A DNA stretch of 64,000 nucleotides, taken from positions 124,001 through 188,000 of the forward strand of contig CAJNOL010000222.1 of NCBI GenBank assembly GCA_905250125.1, read 5' to 3'. The notes beneath the pieces were generated by a model that was given only the letters and a program-made list of their open reading frames with translations, was not told the origin of the DNA and searched no databases. Numbering within the stretch: the first letter of the stretch is position 1; each line of letters opens with the position of its first letter. Below, piece by piece: positions 33,846 to 51,400 of this stretch. A program made the translations under genes and the position numbers. This DNA is from Rotaria sordida (lineage: Eukaryota > Rotifera > Eurotatoria > Philodinida > Philodinidae).

Positions 33846-36800
33846 TTTATCAAAATAGATTTTGATATACCAAAACCATCTATTGTAATGTATCCATTGT
33901 TCAATGGATAAGGAAAAGAATTATTTATTTGAATTTGAAGTTTTCCTTGTTTTCCAATTTCGATAACGTCGTTTTCAAGAAACTGAATAAAAATAGAAGA
34001 ATTTTCACTAGTATGATATTTTTGTTTTTGTCTTACCAATTGCATTAGATCATTTTCTGCATTTAAGATATATTTTTCTCTTTGATAAATTTGTCCTGTC
34101 TCTCTAACAACCACATGTATATTTAATTTCAGTAAACTATCAAAGCATCCTAACCATACTTGATGATTTTCTGCTACTTTCATGGGTATATTCTTATCTA
34201 TAGTGGAACATAAATATGATGATTGATGATATATTTAACTCACGATCATTATTATCAAGATGATAAATTTCTGTAAATGATTGAATTGGAGTTTGTAAAC
34301 TTATGTTGTATATATCTAGATTTGTATTGTTAGGAATATATCGATCTTCATATGATGTCTGATTTAGATTTTTTGATGTAGATTTTATTTCTTCAATAGG
34401 ATTAATTTTCAATAATGTTAAGGTTGCAGTTAATGTTCGATGTTTATTTGATAGATTATTTGTTTTAAGAATTAAATGAAGATTATCACCAAACTAAATA
34501 CATATATTTGTAGAAAACTATAAATAATTGAAAGAATTTACTTTCAAACTGTCAGGAATTTCCATTTCAATATTAACATCATGATTAAAAGGTGTTTGAT
34601 TAGATGCTATTTAAATCAAAGATAAAAATTTTTTAAATTGATTTTCTTTCTCGCATACTTTTATTTAATTTGTAATTGCTTGTAATATCTTCATATTCAT
34701 TTTCTTTTTTCAATGATTTTGTAATAATTTTTGTATTAATCATATTTTCTTCAATATCTATGTGATAAATGAATAAAACATAGCATTTAATGTTGACAGT
34801 AAATAATTAGAAATGGCTTAATTATTCAAGTATAGAAAATAGTCAGCAACTACTAATACAAACTCTTACAGTTAGATTAATAAAACGAATAAATAAACAC
34901 ATCATTTTTTAGGGATATCATAATATCCGTAACTCAGGTATCGAGATCACAACATAGCTATTAGAATATTCTCTTAATGAATTCGTGATACTCATATGCT
35001 GCTAAATTAACGATTTTGAGTCAGTATAATGTAACAAGATGGATACTCAAATCGATAGCTATATATCTATTGCGTTGAAGATTTTGCGTGAATTTGGTAT
35101 AAGGAATTGGATATCTGCTTTTCTAGATATCGTAATTTGTAGTTCGTCGTTACTCAATGTGTGGATATTATGGTATCTCGGTAATTTTAATATTAATTTA
35201 CATTAATCATTAGTATTATATATCTTATATAATAATTATTATTGATTCAAGAGAAAAATATATAGTTAAAATTAGATAATCAACTACCAGCAAGAAGTCT
35301 AATATTCAACTTAAAATAAATTCTTACTTCTTAATTTTCGATCTCCATTTGGATAAACAAGCCAATAGGTTTTATTTCCATTCAATATACTATATATATC
35401 AATAGTATCCCATTTTAAACCTGATATACCAGACTTCAAAGCAGCTACTGAGCATGGACCGATGCGTCGAATTTCTAAATCAAAATAGATTTTTACTTTG
35501 AAACATAATTTAGAATTTTCATTTACTTGTATTGTAATCAATAGAAGATGAATCTATTACTTGCCATCCTGAATAATATACTGGTAAATCATCTCGACGT
35601 ATCCAACATTCATTCCATAAATACCAAGGACTATAATAAATAATAAATTGAAAACAAAAATTCGAATTTAAAATTGTTCTTACTAACCGAGTTAATTTTG
35701 AGTTAACTACTACAATTGGTTGTTGTCTTGTATTCCAATTTATATCAATATTTTCTTGTTCTTGAGTTTGACAAATTGCATTATAAACAGTAACAATACG
35801 ACATGGAATACCTAAGGATCGACATAAACTACAAAATACAGCAGCATGTTGCCAATTACTACCACATGGAATTTGTTGATCATTTAATATCAAACATTGT
35901 TTTAAAATAGCTGGACTACTTGCATATTGATTTTCTTGACATAAAGATGAATGACTATCCAATAATGATGAAAATATTCCATTATGTGTTCCAACATCTG
36001 AACAAATTTTTGATGAAAGAATACGAAGAATTAAAGATATATCGATATGATATTCTATTGATAAATATATTTCTTTAAGAAGAGCAAGAGCTGTAAGTAA
36101 TACAATTCTTTCAAATTGTCCAAAATACCATGGAATAGATTGAGGAATATCAGATGAGCCAAGATAAATTTGTCCATGTTCATTCAAAACATATTCTGCA
36201 ATTTGATCAGATGATAATAATGCACATGAATCATTTTTATTCCATGGATTAAATAGAAAATAAATATCATTATCAAAATGAAATATTGAAACATCTTGTT
36301 TATTTATTAAATTTTTCGTGATCGAACAAATTTCTAGCAAAAGCTATATTAACAAAAAAGTAAAATTAATATTTTAAGAATATTTTATTTTATACTTACA
36401 GAATATTTTCCAATAGGAGTATCAGAAGAAGAGTTGATTTGAAAACAAATACGATTATTCTTTTGATCTTCTATGAAAAGTCTTTTTGCTGACCATCCAT
36501 TTGATGAACTATTCAATGGAATTTTTACATTTGGAAAATTAGACCATGTTTGAGACTTGAAAATAACTGATAGATTATATTTATCAATATGAAAATCTTG
36601 ATTAAATGTTATTGTAAATAAAAATGGTTGTCCTCGTCGAAGTATAAGACCTTGAATGTCATAATAAATTGTTGAATGTTCTTCCATATTTTTTTTCATA
36701 TACATATCAATATCAATAGGAAGTAATTTTGTTGCTGAAAACAAACATTTCAAATTAACGGTAGGTGTTAAAATTTCACATATACATTAGATATTTATGC

Positions 36801-38177
36801 CTTTGATTATGTCAAATAATCTCGAAAATAAAATCATTATTAAAAATTTCAAATGAAAATATTAAAGAAAAAAGTTCATCTTCGAAGCAAAACCGAGTTC
36901 ACATGTCTCTTCAACATAGTGATTTTTGATGATTTTTGAATAGAAGGAAAACAACAATTTTTAGTGATTTTTCATTACCATGACACGATTGTTAAGCAAA
37001 ATAAATGTAACATTCAAAATTAGCATCAAAAACTACATGGAGTCAAATACAATTTGGAGAAATTTTTTTCCCACGGAAAGCTAACCCGTGGGGCCACCAG
37101 CAAAACTTCAATAAAATACAGCCGTGGAAGATCACGGATGGTTTTTTATAGGGAAAAAAATTTTCTAAAATGTATTTGACTCGATGTAGTTGCTGACACT
37201 AATTTCGAATGTCACATTTATTTTGCTTAATAATCCTGTAATGAGAATGAAAATCAATAAAAATTGTTTTTCTTTCTGTTAAAAATCATTAAAAATAACC
37301 ATGTTGGAGAGAGATGTGAATTTGGTTTTCCTTCGATGATGAACTATTTTTCTTTAATATTTTTTTACCATGTTCTAGAGAATCAAAAGTCACATAACAC
37401 ATATAAAATTCAGAGTGACATTTTTTATTTCGAAAAATGGCAATATATAATATCAAAAACTTATCGTTATGAACTCACACATGGTAACCAGCACTAAATA
37501 ATCCCAATAAATAGATGATATATATACTATTTGAAATAGCTCATTTTGTTCAGCTTTTCACATTCTATCTTTTGGTATCTTGCATGAAACAATTGCTGAA
37601 GTATAATTCTAATGGACGTTTATGGAATAATTTATGATTATTTTGTGATAGTAGATGCTTAGTGACAAAAATTCGATCTAAGTTAACTTGCTATAGAATA
37701 TCTAAATGAGCTAAAAATTTTCGGTTTGATGATTTTAGATGGTGGACTTTCGAATGCACATAAAAAAAAGCAAAAACTTAAGTTTTGATCAATGCCTCGG
37801 TTCCTTGGTCCTCCCATCAACTTTCTCTTAAGAATCCTTTGTTAAATCTGTGATGAAAATTAAGTAATATTCTAACAACTTAATTATCAAGTATACTTTT
37901 CAATAAAAAGCAATCGATACTATTCTTACATATAAAAGATGAATAGGGAGATATTTTCTAAATTTTTATATATTCAAGATTCTTTGACATAATCATATAT
38001 ATTAATTTCTTTGTCTTGGATTAAACATTTTAATTAATTGTAACATGTTGTAAAATTTGCAAATTATTTTCTTTCCTAATTCAAGTATTGTAAAACAAGA
38101 AAAAAGAAATTTAGAGAGAAAACTTTAATTATGATGAATTTTATAGATAAAGAATAAATTTGTGTAATCTTACCCAT
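33846..38177 (-). CDS. Pseudo-transglutaminase copy B, 3' end lost in gap
   Basis: Nine exons have the same lengths and phases as in copy A: 38174-38177, 36400-36734, 35527-36343, 35328-35474, 34659-34757, 34542-34606, 34244-34493, 34037-34197 and 33846-33982. The encoded part covers the N-terminal domain, the core and most of the two barrels. The catalytic Cys is again Asn (35855-35857) and the His is again Tyr (35621-35623), so the enzyme was already inactive before duplication, or the copies were homogenised. Exons are about 98-99 percent identical to copy A, and several introns are identical too, whereas the introns around exon 5 and intron 1 differ and carry two extra elements. The terminal exon is replaced by the 100-N gap. 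The repeat ORF at 31219-33456 on the same strand is the natural candidate for its tail. Confidence 0.8.
34910..35182. mobile_element. MITE in an intron of copy B, absent from copy A
   Basis: The left end reads TAGGGATATCATAATATCC and the right end, inverted, reads ACCGAGATACCATAATATCC. Copy A has the uninterrupted intron sequence at about 17095-17120 (CAATAAAGATATAATTTTAA). The insert of about 270 bp is thus younger than the duplication. No coding frame. The end resembles hAT-type termini, but I find no clear 8-bp duplication. Confidence 0.65.
36857..37364. mobile_element. Long-armed MITE in intron 1 of copy B, absent from copy A
   Basis: The arms at about 36857-37060 and 37160-37364 are inverted copies (AATATTAAAGAAAAA, AGTTCATC-TCGAAGG-AAAACC and AAGCAAAATAAATGT are shared). 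A loop of about 100 bp contains a smaller palindrome around CCGTGG. The corresponding place in copy A (about 18840) has no such sequence. Non-coding, probably a non-autonomous DNA transposon. Confidence 0.7.
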
Positions 38178-38852
38178 CTCAGATGTATTATGTTTTTGAT
38201 GATTTTATTTTGTGAAGTTTCTAAATTAATAATATTTCAATTTTTTGTATAAATTTATTAGAAGAATTCAGTATACTTGAAGAATAAGACAAAAACGTTT
38301 TATGTTAAGAATCAACCAATGGTCAAATCTAATTCGTATTACGTTGTGTAGAACCGTTTAATGTATATATTTGTTTATTAGTTGTGACACAGCTAATATA
38401 TTTGTATAATGATTTATATATTCTCCTGTGATGTCATGCATAACAAGAGCATGCAAAATGATTAATAAAAATAAAACAACAAAAGACATGCATCTACCTT
38501 TTTCGTTTATATTTATATTACTTCGAGATATAATGACATACGTTGTGATCGAAATTAGATTTCTACTTCTAACTAGACGATCTTGAAATAGGTTTTCTTT
38601 TTGATCAACAAAATAAGTTAGAGAAAAATAAAACCGAGATTTCCTTTTTTACATGAATATATTTTTCTTGTAGACTATCCTTGACAATTACGAGTATGTC
38701 AGGTTATGTAACTTCGAGAATAAAATTTTAAATCTTACTAACAGAATCATTTAAGTTATTTATTTTAAGATTTAAGTCATCAAGCTACGATTTTATTTTT
38801 ATATATAATGGTCTCGAGCAAGTTTATGAGTTACATCATATTTTTTTTTTGT

Positions 38853-39062
38853 TTATGTTATTGCTACAATTGATGATGATTTTGCTATTGACAATGTACT
38901 AATTAATGAATACGAAACAACATCGTCAGAAAATCGTTTTATCCAATCAACTATTTCAGTATTGATACTGTAGTCGAAAGTAATTTGATTATTATCTTTA
39001 TCATTAACTAAATCGTCATTTGACTCAACAACTGGAATCGAAAGATTTTCTTTATGAATCAT
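38853..39062 (-). other. Small ORF in a segment unique to copy B
   Basis: An ATG-initiated frame of 69 residues contains NTEIVDWIKRFSDDVVSYSL, which has amphipathic spacing, and ends in a Ser/Ile/Ala-rich tail. It lies in the roughly 750 bp present only in block B. It may be an exon of an unseen gene or chance. No homologue is recognised. Confidence 0.2.
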
Positions 39063-40926
39063 TCCAGCTTGATGGACGATTTTTCAAAAAAAAAAACGTA
39101 GCATCACAATGAAATTGTTGTACACACATTAATTTGTAAGGAGTCCAAGTAAAAAAAAAATTTTTTTGTTTTGCTCAACCAAATGTCATTTCAAGTAAAG
39201 TGAATATTCAAATACTTATCTAATATTTGTGAAACAAATATTCTGAAATAAAAAGAAAGTTTTTGATATTCTAATTATGTCCAATGAATTCAAAATTGGA
39301 CTATGTTTCAACTTCATCTACAATATGTATACATATATAGATTTTTCTTCTTTTTGTTGAATGTGTTTATAAAAATGTTTAATTTCATAAAATAAAAAAA
39401 GACAATGTGTAAATTATTTCTATATGACCTATGTAGTGATCAGTTTTTTTTTCTCAGCATTATTTTGAATACAAACTAATTAGTCAAGAAAAAACAAAGA
39501 ATCATATCACAACTAAAGTTAGTTTTTTCAATATGTGCTCAAGTGAATGAGGTATGGCAGAAACTTATAAGCAGGAATCCGGTGATTGGATACGATTAGC
39601 AGGTTTCTACTTCCAAGTTCCTACCATTTTATGGCTGAAAGCAATGTCTTTCCTGTGTACATATTTTAAGTCTTTCTTAAATGTGAGAATACAGATAAAT
39701 CGGTTTGTTTAATTTCTTTTTACATTTATTAATGAAGAGACTTCCAATAAAAGTTTGTTTAGATGCTTCGAATTTGTTTTTTTCGAATAATATCATTAAA
39801 TTTTGAAAACAAAAAAAGTAATTTTCTATCTCTATTAATAGCTACTATGAAATCAAGCACGGTTAATTTTAGAAATAAAGATGTGTCCAAATGTATTGAT
39901 TTTACAATAAATAATTTTATGCATCATCAACTAATCATTCTCACGAAGAAAAAAAAAGTGTCTCATTAACATCATATTTTCACGTTTGTTTTGAATAGTT
40001 CGAATGAAACTAACGGACTGTCATAACACAACGCAATTGAGGTTAACAATCATTATATTACAAACTTTAATTTTGCTTTGATAGACAATAATGATACGGC
40101 TTGTTGATCATAGCAATTTCTTTTTCGAATAGTGCATACCATGTGATACAGTTTGTATTACGATTTTGTTTTCATCCGTTTCTTAATGAAGTATAGATAT
40201 AAACAGATGCTTCTTTTGGCAATGATGTGTGACGATTCATTCTTACAAATAATATTATTCGTCAATAAATAAATAAAAAATGAAACGAATTTGTTTTTAT
40301 TGTTGTAATATGTATCTAATTCGATCGATGAAATCGAATTGAATCCTGACACTTAAAAACTCATGACTTTATATCAAAAGTACGAAAAAAAAATTGATGT
40401 TTCGAATAATGAAATGGACATTTTAATCAACGAAATTAAAATACGTTAATTTTAACTTCTGTTTCATTATACAGTAAATAAGAAAAATTTTCTTAGTCTT
40501 TTTTTTTTTGAATGAAATATGTGTAATGCATAATGATATTTATATTTAACAGATTATTGAAGAGTAATCATCTAAATCTTTTTTTTATCTATAAAAAGAA
40601 GCCAAATATTTTATCATGTCTTAATTTCGTTATACTTTTTACTGTTGACATGATTTATTGATGAATATAAATAAGTGAAAACATGAATGAGATATAAGAC
40701 GATGCGACCGTACTATTTTTATATTCAGTCTTGCTGTTATAGATAAGCAGAAGAAACTTGTCTTTTTATAAAAAATCAGACAACATGAATTGTTAAGCAA
40801 ATCCATATAATCGAACTTGATGCCATTCAAAATATGATCATGAATAACACATAGAAATTGATATTACTTAGAAAAAAATAATTTGAAAAAAAAAAAAACA
40901 ATAAGAAATAAAACGAATAAATCTAT

Positions 40927-41435
40927 TTAAAAATTTGTAGATGATTTATTAATTAATAAAGCTAACATTGTAACAAGAAAACAAATACCAATAATCGTAG
41001 TAAAAATATTCATTATTAATGTTCTTTGTGAAATTTTTAATGATGCATCATAATCTTTATTACGTTTATGTTCACGTACACGTACAGATAAAATAACACA
41101 AATAACACCTAAGACAAAAAAAAGAATAAAATTTCCAATTGACCATAATAAATAATCTGATATATTCATAAGATCACGTTTATTTTGAGATAATTTTAGA
41201 TTTGTATGAAATATTTCAGATTCATAATATTCGGTATTACTTTGTGGTAGCCACATAAAACCTGTTCGTCTTTCTAAATATGGTTCTAGTTCATTAATTT
41301 CACGTTTTTCCATTCGTCCAACACCTCTATTCAAATGAAAAAAATAATTTAATTTTTATTTTTAATTTTTTTTTTTGAATGAAATTTAATATACTTCTCA
41401 ATTCGATAGCTAGTCAATTGTTGTCCGTTACGCAT
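40927..41435 (-). CDS. Dispanin (CD225)-like two-helix membrane protein
   Basis: Two exons, 41395-41435 (ATG, RNGQQLTSYRIE) and 40927-41326, join in phase to give 146 residues. After a charged N-terminal half of about 75 residues come a first hydrophobic helix (YLLWSIGNFILFFVLGVICV), a short basic loop with KDYDASLKIS, and a second helix (IMNIFTTIIGICFLVTMLAL). The order helix, basic loop with GDY-A--S-like motif, helix is that of the CD225/dispanin family, which includes IFITM and proline-rich transmembrane proteins; these sit in plasma or endosomal membranes. The family call rests on pattern, and no Cys cluster for palmitoylation is obvious before helix 1. It lies 2.7 kb upstream of transglutaminase copy B on the same strand. 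The paralogue at 22412-23775 is destroyed. Confidence 0.65.
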
Positions 41436-42782
41436 CTCTTTTTTAAATTTCAAATGAAAAAATTAAGAAGGAAAATAAATATAATTGTATATGAAGAGTT
41501 TAGGTTTTTTTTTTGATGTTGTATGTGGTTTTTTTTATACAAGATAAAAAGAAAACTAACACGTTGTCGCAAAAAATACATTTTTTTTTTGCTATTTGTT
41601 ATTGACCTTAAAAGAAGATAAATTCTTTTGTTTGTAGCATAAAAAATAATCGCTTAAGTTGTCTTTTTTTTTTTTTGTTTTATGACATTTACTCATTTAG
41701 GACCACTTGTTGATGAGTATAATAATAAAATCAATACATATTTAACATCATAGGATAACAATTAAAAGGTCCATAGAGTATATTCGATTATAGATTTTTA
41801 CGAATGTTTTTGATCTTATAAGTGTATTATACTTTAAATTGAAGTTAATCTCACTGTGATTATTGCTATTTTCGAATAGACTCCTAGCACTGAACTCGTG
41901 TATCATCGTGTTATGCGCTACAAGGAAAAGTACAAGTAAAATATGTTCTTTTACTGTATGTTACCCTCAAATACATCGTCTAAAAATAATGAGGTCAATG
42001 CGCAAATTACTAGGATTAAAATTCCTCAATTGTTGAAAAAAAAATAGTAAAAAAAGAAAGTAAACTTAACAAAAAAAATACAATGAGAATTTGATTTCAA
42101 TTGAAGATAATGAAAATATGTTGAGAAAAAGATCAGTATTGATCTTGTGATAAGTATTTTGATTCTTTTTTGCAGTGCCCAGGATAATTCATTTTATCTA
42201 ATATGGATTTGATTAAAAATGACCTTAGTTGTCAATCACGAAATGGACTTTTCCTTGTTAGATATAGCATGATGACACACGTGTTCAATGTTAGCAGTTT
42301 AATAAAATTTCGAAAAGTAGTTATAAACATTTGGTCTTATTCGTTTTCATGTAATATAAACTTTTACTTTACCTTTTAAATTGCTTCTTTACCGTTTATG
42401 ACACAAAGTGAATTTGTTGAATAGATTATTCATATCGTTTGATGAGTACTCTATTCTCTCCGTTTTTTCTCTTTCTTTACTCTTTCTCTCTTTTGTTGCA
42501 CATTGTTCATAGGTCAAGATTAACATTTTGACGAAAGATAAACCTAATGGATCAATTCTCAATTCCTCCTCTGCTCTTTTTTTTTTGTATTTTATATGCA
42601 ATAGATAAGAAAGTTTCAATGTTATAACTGTTGTTCTAATAATAATTGTTGTATAGTCCCTAATTAAAATCGTTAACGTTGACGTTTAATAGAGCATAAC
42701 AAGAAAAACACAAACAACACATTTTGATAGGCAATGAAAAATATTGAAAAACAAAATAAAATAAAGTTTGCATTAATGCAAA
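41436..42782. other. Gene-free interval
   Basis: AT-rich sequence with poly-T runs lies between the dispanin-like gene and the 3' end of the tyrosyl-tRNA synthetase gene. No recognisable coding or RNA gene, although short frames exist (for example 42389-42619 minus) with biased composition. Confidence 0.35.
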
Positions 42783-46608
<3,826 letters not shown>

Positions 46609-47370
46609 TTTTCTGTATTAAATACAAAAAAAAGATGAAAATCTAAAAAAAAAAAAGGAAAATCTATTTATAAAGAAGACATTCATCCTGCTGTTGCAAT
46701 AGTAAAACATTATATATCATTTGCTTTTATTTCATTCTAGTTTGTCATATATATGACACAGAATTTTCTTCAGCAAGACATTACATCATTATGTTACGTC
46801 ATACATAGAAACTACCGAAAGAGAAAAAAAACTCGTAAAGGATATTTACTATGAAGGTTATGAATCATTTTACAACTTTCTGACTGCTAAATAAATTCAT
46901 GTACATATAAAATTATAAATATACAAAAATTATAAATATACAAAAATTTAAAAAAAAAACCAAAAATAAATTTATTTCTATTCCGAATTTATAAGATAAT
47001 TTTGATAAATTCTTATATCAAATGATAAATAGAAATTATACACTAGATATTTGTATATATCAATTACAGCTCATCGAATTGTTCACGGACTCGGTCGGAA
47101 AATTCCGGACACGATGGACTCTAGTCATCTGACAAATGTGTAGAGTGCGCTAGTTACCGAATAACAAAAATTCTGAAAAAAGTATTTCGTATCTTCGGGA
47201 GTAACTATTCAATTTTGATTAGAAAATTTCATTCAAAGTATCAAAAGTACGATTCGGATCCGGAAATTTTGAACTCGGCGAGATTTAATGTCGACCTTGT
47301 GAAACAATACTATAGTTTCGTTATTTAACGAGAAAATATATTCAATTGATCAATCACTTTTTTAACAAAA

Positions 47371-47555
47371 GCTGCTGGATTATAGATTATCGACAATGCT
47401 GATTTCGAATATGGCCATGAGAAATTCCTTTATATCTTCATATGGTGATTTTCTAGACAGACAAACTTTTCGTTAAAATAGTTTTTGTTTTTGATTAATC
47501 CAGATTGTAGAACATATCACATGGTTGATAATCCATAATCTAGTAATTTTTGGTG
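47371..47555. repeat. Short inverted-repeat element
   Basis: GCTGGATTATAGATTATCGACAA at the left is mirrored by GTTGATAATCCATAATCTAG at the right, about 150 bp apart. Probably a small MITE. Internal sequence is not obviously paired. Confidence 0.4.
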
Positions 47556-48167
47556 CTATCATATTAATCTACTTAGAGTTTTAAGTATTATAAATACTTG
47601 TTTCTCGAGATGTTGATAATATAATTTGTTTTAATTAAAATACATATAAACAAATTATTGAACATTTTCTAATTGTGTACTTACGAGGAAAAGTGTCCAA
47701 GAGTCTCATCATAGTCTATTTTTATAGCTAAAAGAATAATGAAAATGTTTTCAATAATTACCATACATTGAGAAAACAAATAAAACAGTACGCAGATGTT
47801 GAATGTTATCCGTACTTTAGTTTAAATTTTTTCATACTTGAATATCAGAATCAATCTAAATAAAGAAAATATTTCAAATAACTAACGAGAAAAGTCTTCT
47901 ACTCTCTGTCCACTTGTTTTTTCCTTTGAAATATATATGAAATCATTGTCTTGATTTTGAATATCAAGGTTCTAGTGACCCCTATACGTCTTTAAATTTT
48001 TATATTCCAACACCGCATTCCCTTCTGACAAGAGCATTGTACGTCCAATCGAATTTCTCTAAGTACTCACGAGAAAAGTATCACAAGCTTCCAGCTCTGT
48101 TTTCATTCATTCCTACATCAAACGATAGATTGATTGTTATTGAAGTAAGAAAAAACCTTCGAGGGTT

Positions 48168-48449
48168 TGAACCTATAGTTTAATGGCAATTTTACTGAAA
48201 CCTATTCATTTCCGATAAAGCTAAAATGAAGAGTTTTTGATCTGAAATTTTGTCTATAAAGTCCTGAAAGTTTCAATGAATATGTCAGTCTTAAGATATT
48301 CAATGTCTGTGTCCTCCTATAATAAACCGTCGTCTATTTTTGTGGAAATTGAGAAAGATATGTTCGTTTTCGTTGAAACTCTTTATTTCAGTTTTATCGA
48401 AAATGAATAGTTCTTAGTAAAATCGTCATTATGACATAGGCTCGATCTA
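48168..48449. repeat. Inverted-repeat element, same family as 63.0 kb
   Basis: The arms 48168-48238 and 48378-48449 pair (ATAG-TTAATGGCAATTTTACT against AGTAAAATCGTCATTATGAC). Upstream and internal words (GAAGTAAGAAAAA, GTGTCCTCCT, ATGTTCGTTTTCGTTGAAACT) recur at about 63030-63165, so this is a dispersed family. Confidence 0.5.
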
Positions 48450-51400
48450 TGGAATGAGGTATGAATAAATTAGACATTTTGGATATTTTCCTCGAAAGAT
48501 ATAGAATAGAAAAATATTTTGTATATTGATTTCAAACAGTCCTTTGACATTTATTTTCATCTGTTCATTATAATCCGAAGCTTGAGCAAGATTATGTAAT
48601 GCAATATATAAAATAATTGCATTTCTTTATTTCTTTTTTTTTTTTCATTATGTAAGAAAAGAATCGAATCTTAAAAAGACACTTTTTCTGTCTTACAGTG
48701 TATTTTAGTACTTGAAAATTTAAGTTTGAAATATTTGTAAATTAACAAAAAAAGATATTCTTCGAGATATTTTTGTCTAGTGATAAAATAATTAGATTAA
48801 TTAATTATTGAATTTTATGAAAAATATTCTTATCATATGAGGATTTATAGTTATGACCAAGAATCAATAGAATTGTTGAATATTCAGAATTAATATAACG
48901 AACTATATAGAGTTATATATGTTTCAAGAAGAAACAAAAAAGCAATTGGTCGATTGAGATACTCTATTCTTACGTAGAAAGTAGATAACATACTCATCAA
49001 TCATTCTTGTTTTTCTTAATTGTGATTGAATATGACCGATGATTCGATAAAAGATGAGAATATTTATCATTATTTGTGAACCATTTATATAGAGAATCCG
49101 ATGTTTTTTTTTGTTGTTAACATTTCATTTCCATGACATGAAGGTAATGTTATATATATAAGCTTATAAATCTTTTTTTTTTTTTTGTTTGACATCTATA
49201 GATCAAAGAATCTTTTTAGAGAATAAAATACACAATAAAAAACCATTATACTTGTTTAATGTAAGAAAATAGTAGAATCATCTTGATTATTTACATTTTT
49301 AGTTATGACTAAAATAGAAAAAAAAAAACATTTAGGAATCTTCAAGAAATTCCCCAGGATTGATTAATTCTAAGTTCTAAACTATGATAATTAAAAATAG
49401 TTTTTAATCTACATCTTCATTAGTAAAATATCCTAAGATAATATGACTATTTTTAGTTGCATTATTTCCATACGAAGTGTATTACTGTAAATTTAGAAAT
49501 CTTATGTATCTTTTGTATAACATTATTCGTTTAGTTCAAGTTATCATAAAACATAATATAAAAGTTCGAAATATGCTAATAAGAACTTAAAACACTTATG
49601 AAATCAACAATTTATCTTATCTCTATTAAAAATAAATATGGACATTTTTTACGACAACTACAGACGTTTTATCATCATTTCATAACTATTACTTTGAAGG
49701 TGAGGATATTCAAGATTTTTCTATTGTTCATATTAATTTCACTATTCTATACCAAAAGACAAGTTTTTAAATTATATTAGATATCAAAAAAAAAAATGAA
49801 GTATTCAATAATTATAAATTGAAATATAGATCAAAATAAAATATTTGATCAATGATTTTTTATTAGTATGATAAGAATTATTTTGAATATAAAATTCGAA
49901 ATGTTTCTGAAGTAATTCAAATCAGTAAGTATTGTCCTAAATTACTGTTTATCACACCTACACGTTATTTCAAAGCGAGATATTGACTTTCATAAATAGC
50001 ATGGAAATGTTATGTATATTAGATACTTATAGTAACGTTTCGATGCCGTTCATGAGAGGTTATTTCCTGCTTTGAGATGGCATTTACGTGTAATAAATGG
50101 TAGTTTTAGACAATACATACTAATTTAAATAACAAAATGTCGTTTTCTAGAACTGTCTGAGTTAAGAATCTACTTCAAATGAATTTAAATTTATATTTCG
50201 AATAAATATCTATATAATCTATAAATTATTAAAGTCATATTTTTAAAAACATAAATTTTATCTATAAACTAAATTACTCAGAACAATTCAAAAGTAATGA
50301 TGAAGATACTTGATTTCCGTATAATAAAAAAAGCTTGAGAAAATTTTTCTTTATATGTTGTAGTAATAATAATAATAATAATAATAAATGTCCTACACTT
50401 ATGTGATATTCGATCATACGTCAACTAATATAATAGCAATAAAATTTTCGATAAGAGCTGTTTGTGATAATAGGTCACGATAAAATTAAACCATATTGTC
50501 TTCGACGGTATGTGTATTCTTCATTTACTCTTCTTTTTTATTTTTTGTGCTTAGGAGTGTTCGTATTCTCTTTTCTTACAATCACACACCCACATGCAGA
50601 AAGAAAGAGCAAAAGAAGAATACACATCAAATACAATGTTTAGGGTCACATACTATTACTAATAATTCATATTGTTTATTTTTCTTTTGTGATAATATTA
50701 ATTGAAATTTGAAATGGACAATAAACTATAGGATAACTAGAATGTTATTATTAAAATAATCTAGATAATAATTTTTTAATGATTAGTTTTCTAAAAATTT
50801 GTATTGAAATAATTATTTACCATTGAGTTAAATATATTTAATATATAGATATTATTTAAATTTTGAAAAAATATTAATGTTATATTCTGTTTTATTATTA
50901 AATTCTTTCAATAGTTTATTTAAACTCACATATTATTTTCATCATTCTTCATGAACTAAACCAGATAATGAAAATTGCTTTAGATATTGTTTAGTCCATT
51001 CATATTCTAAATTCAAAAACTTATTTAAACACAAATAATAATAATAAAGAAAGAAAAAAACATTCTTTACCGTGTGATAAATGTAAATATGACAATAAAA
51101 TTATTCGATAATAGTTTAATCAGACTACATCCTAAGAAATAATTATTTAAAATAAGATTAGAAGAAAAGTATCTATTTTACTTGTGTAATAAGTATTTTA
51201 AATTGTATTAATTTAATCAATATGTTTATAGTATCACATTCAACATCATGAAAAGTTTTAAATCCAATCATAGTATTAGTTTTAATGGAAAAAAATATAC
51301 ATTTAAAAAAAGAAGAATGATTCAAATTGTCTGTTTGGCATATATCCAATACTAACATCTTTCTTTCTTCATATCTTTTTTTCTTCCGTATAATTGGTAA

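Noticed and set aside
47000..47340. GC-richer patch with CGGTCGGAAAATTCCGG-like palindrome as a gene fragment or regulatory element
   Set aside because: Short, isolated, with no frame and no second copy seen; nothing supports a function.
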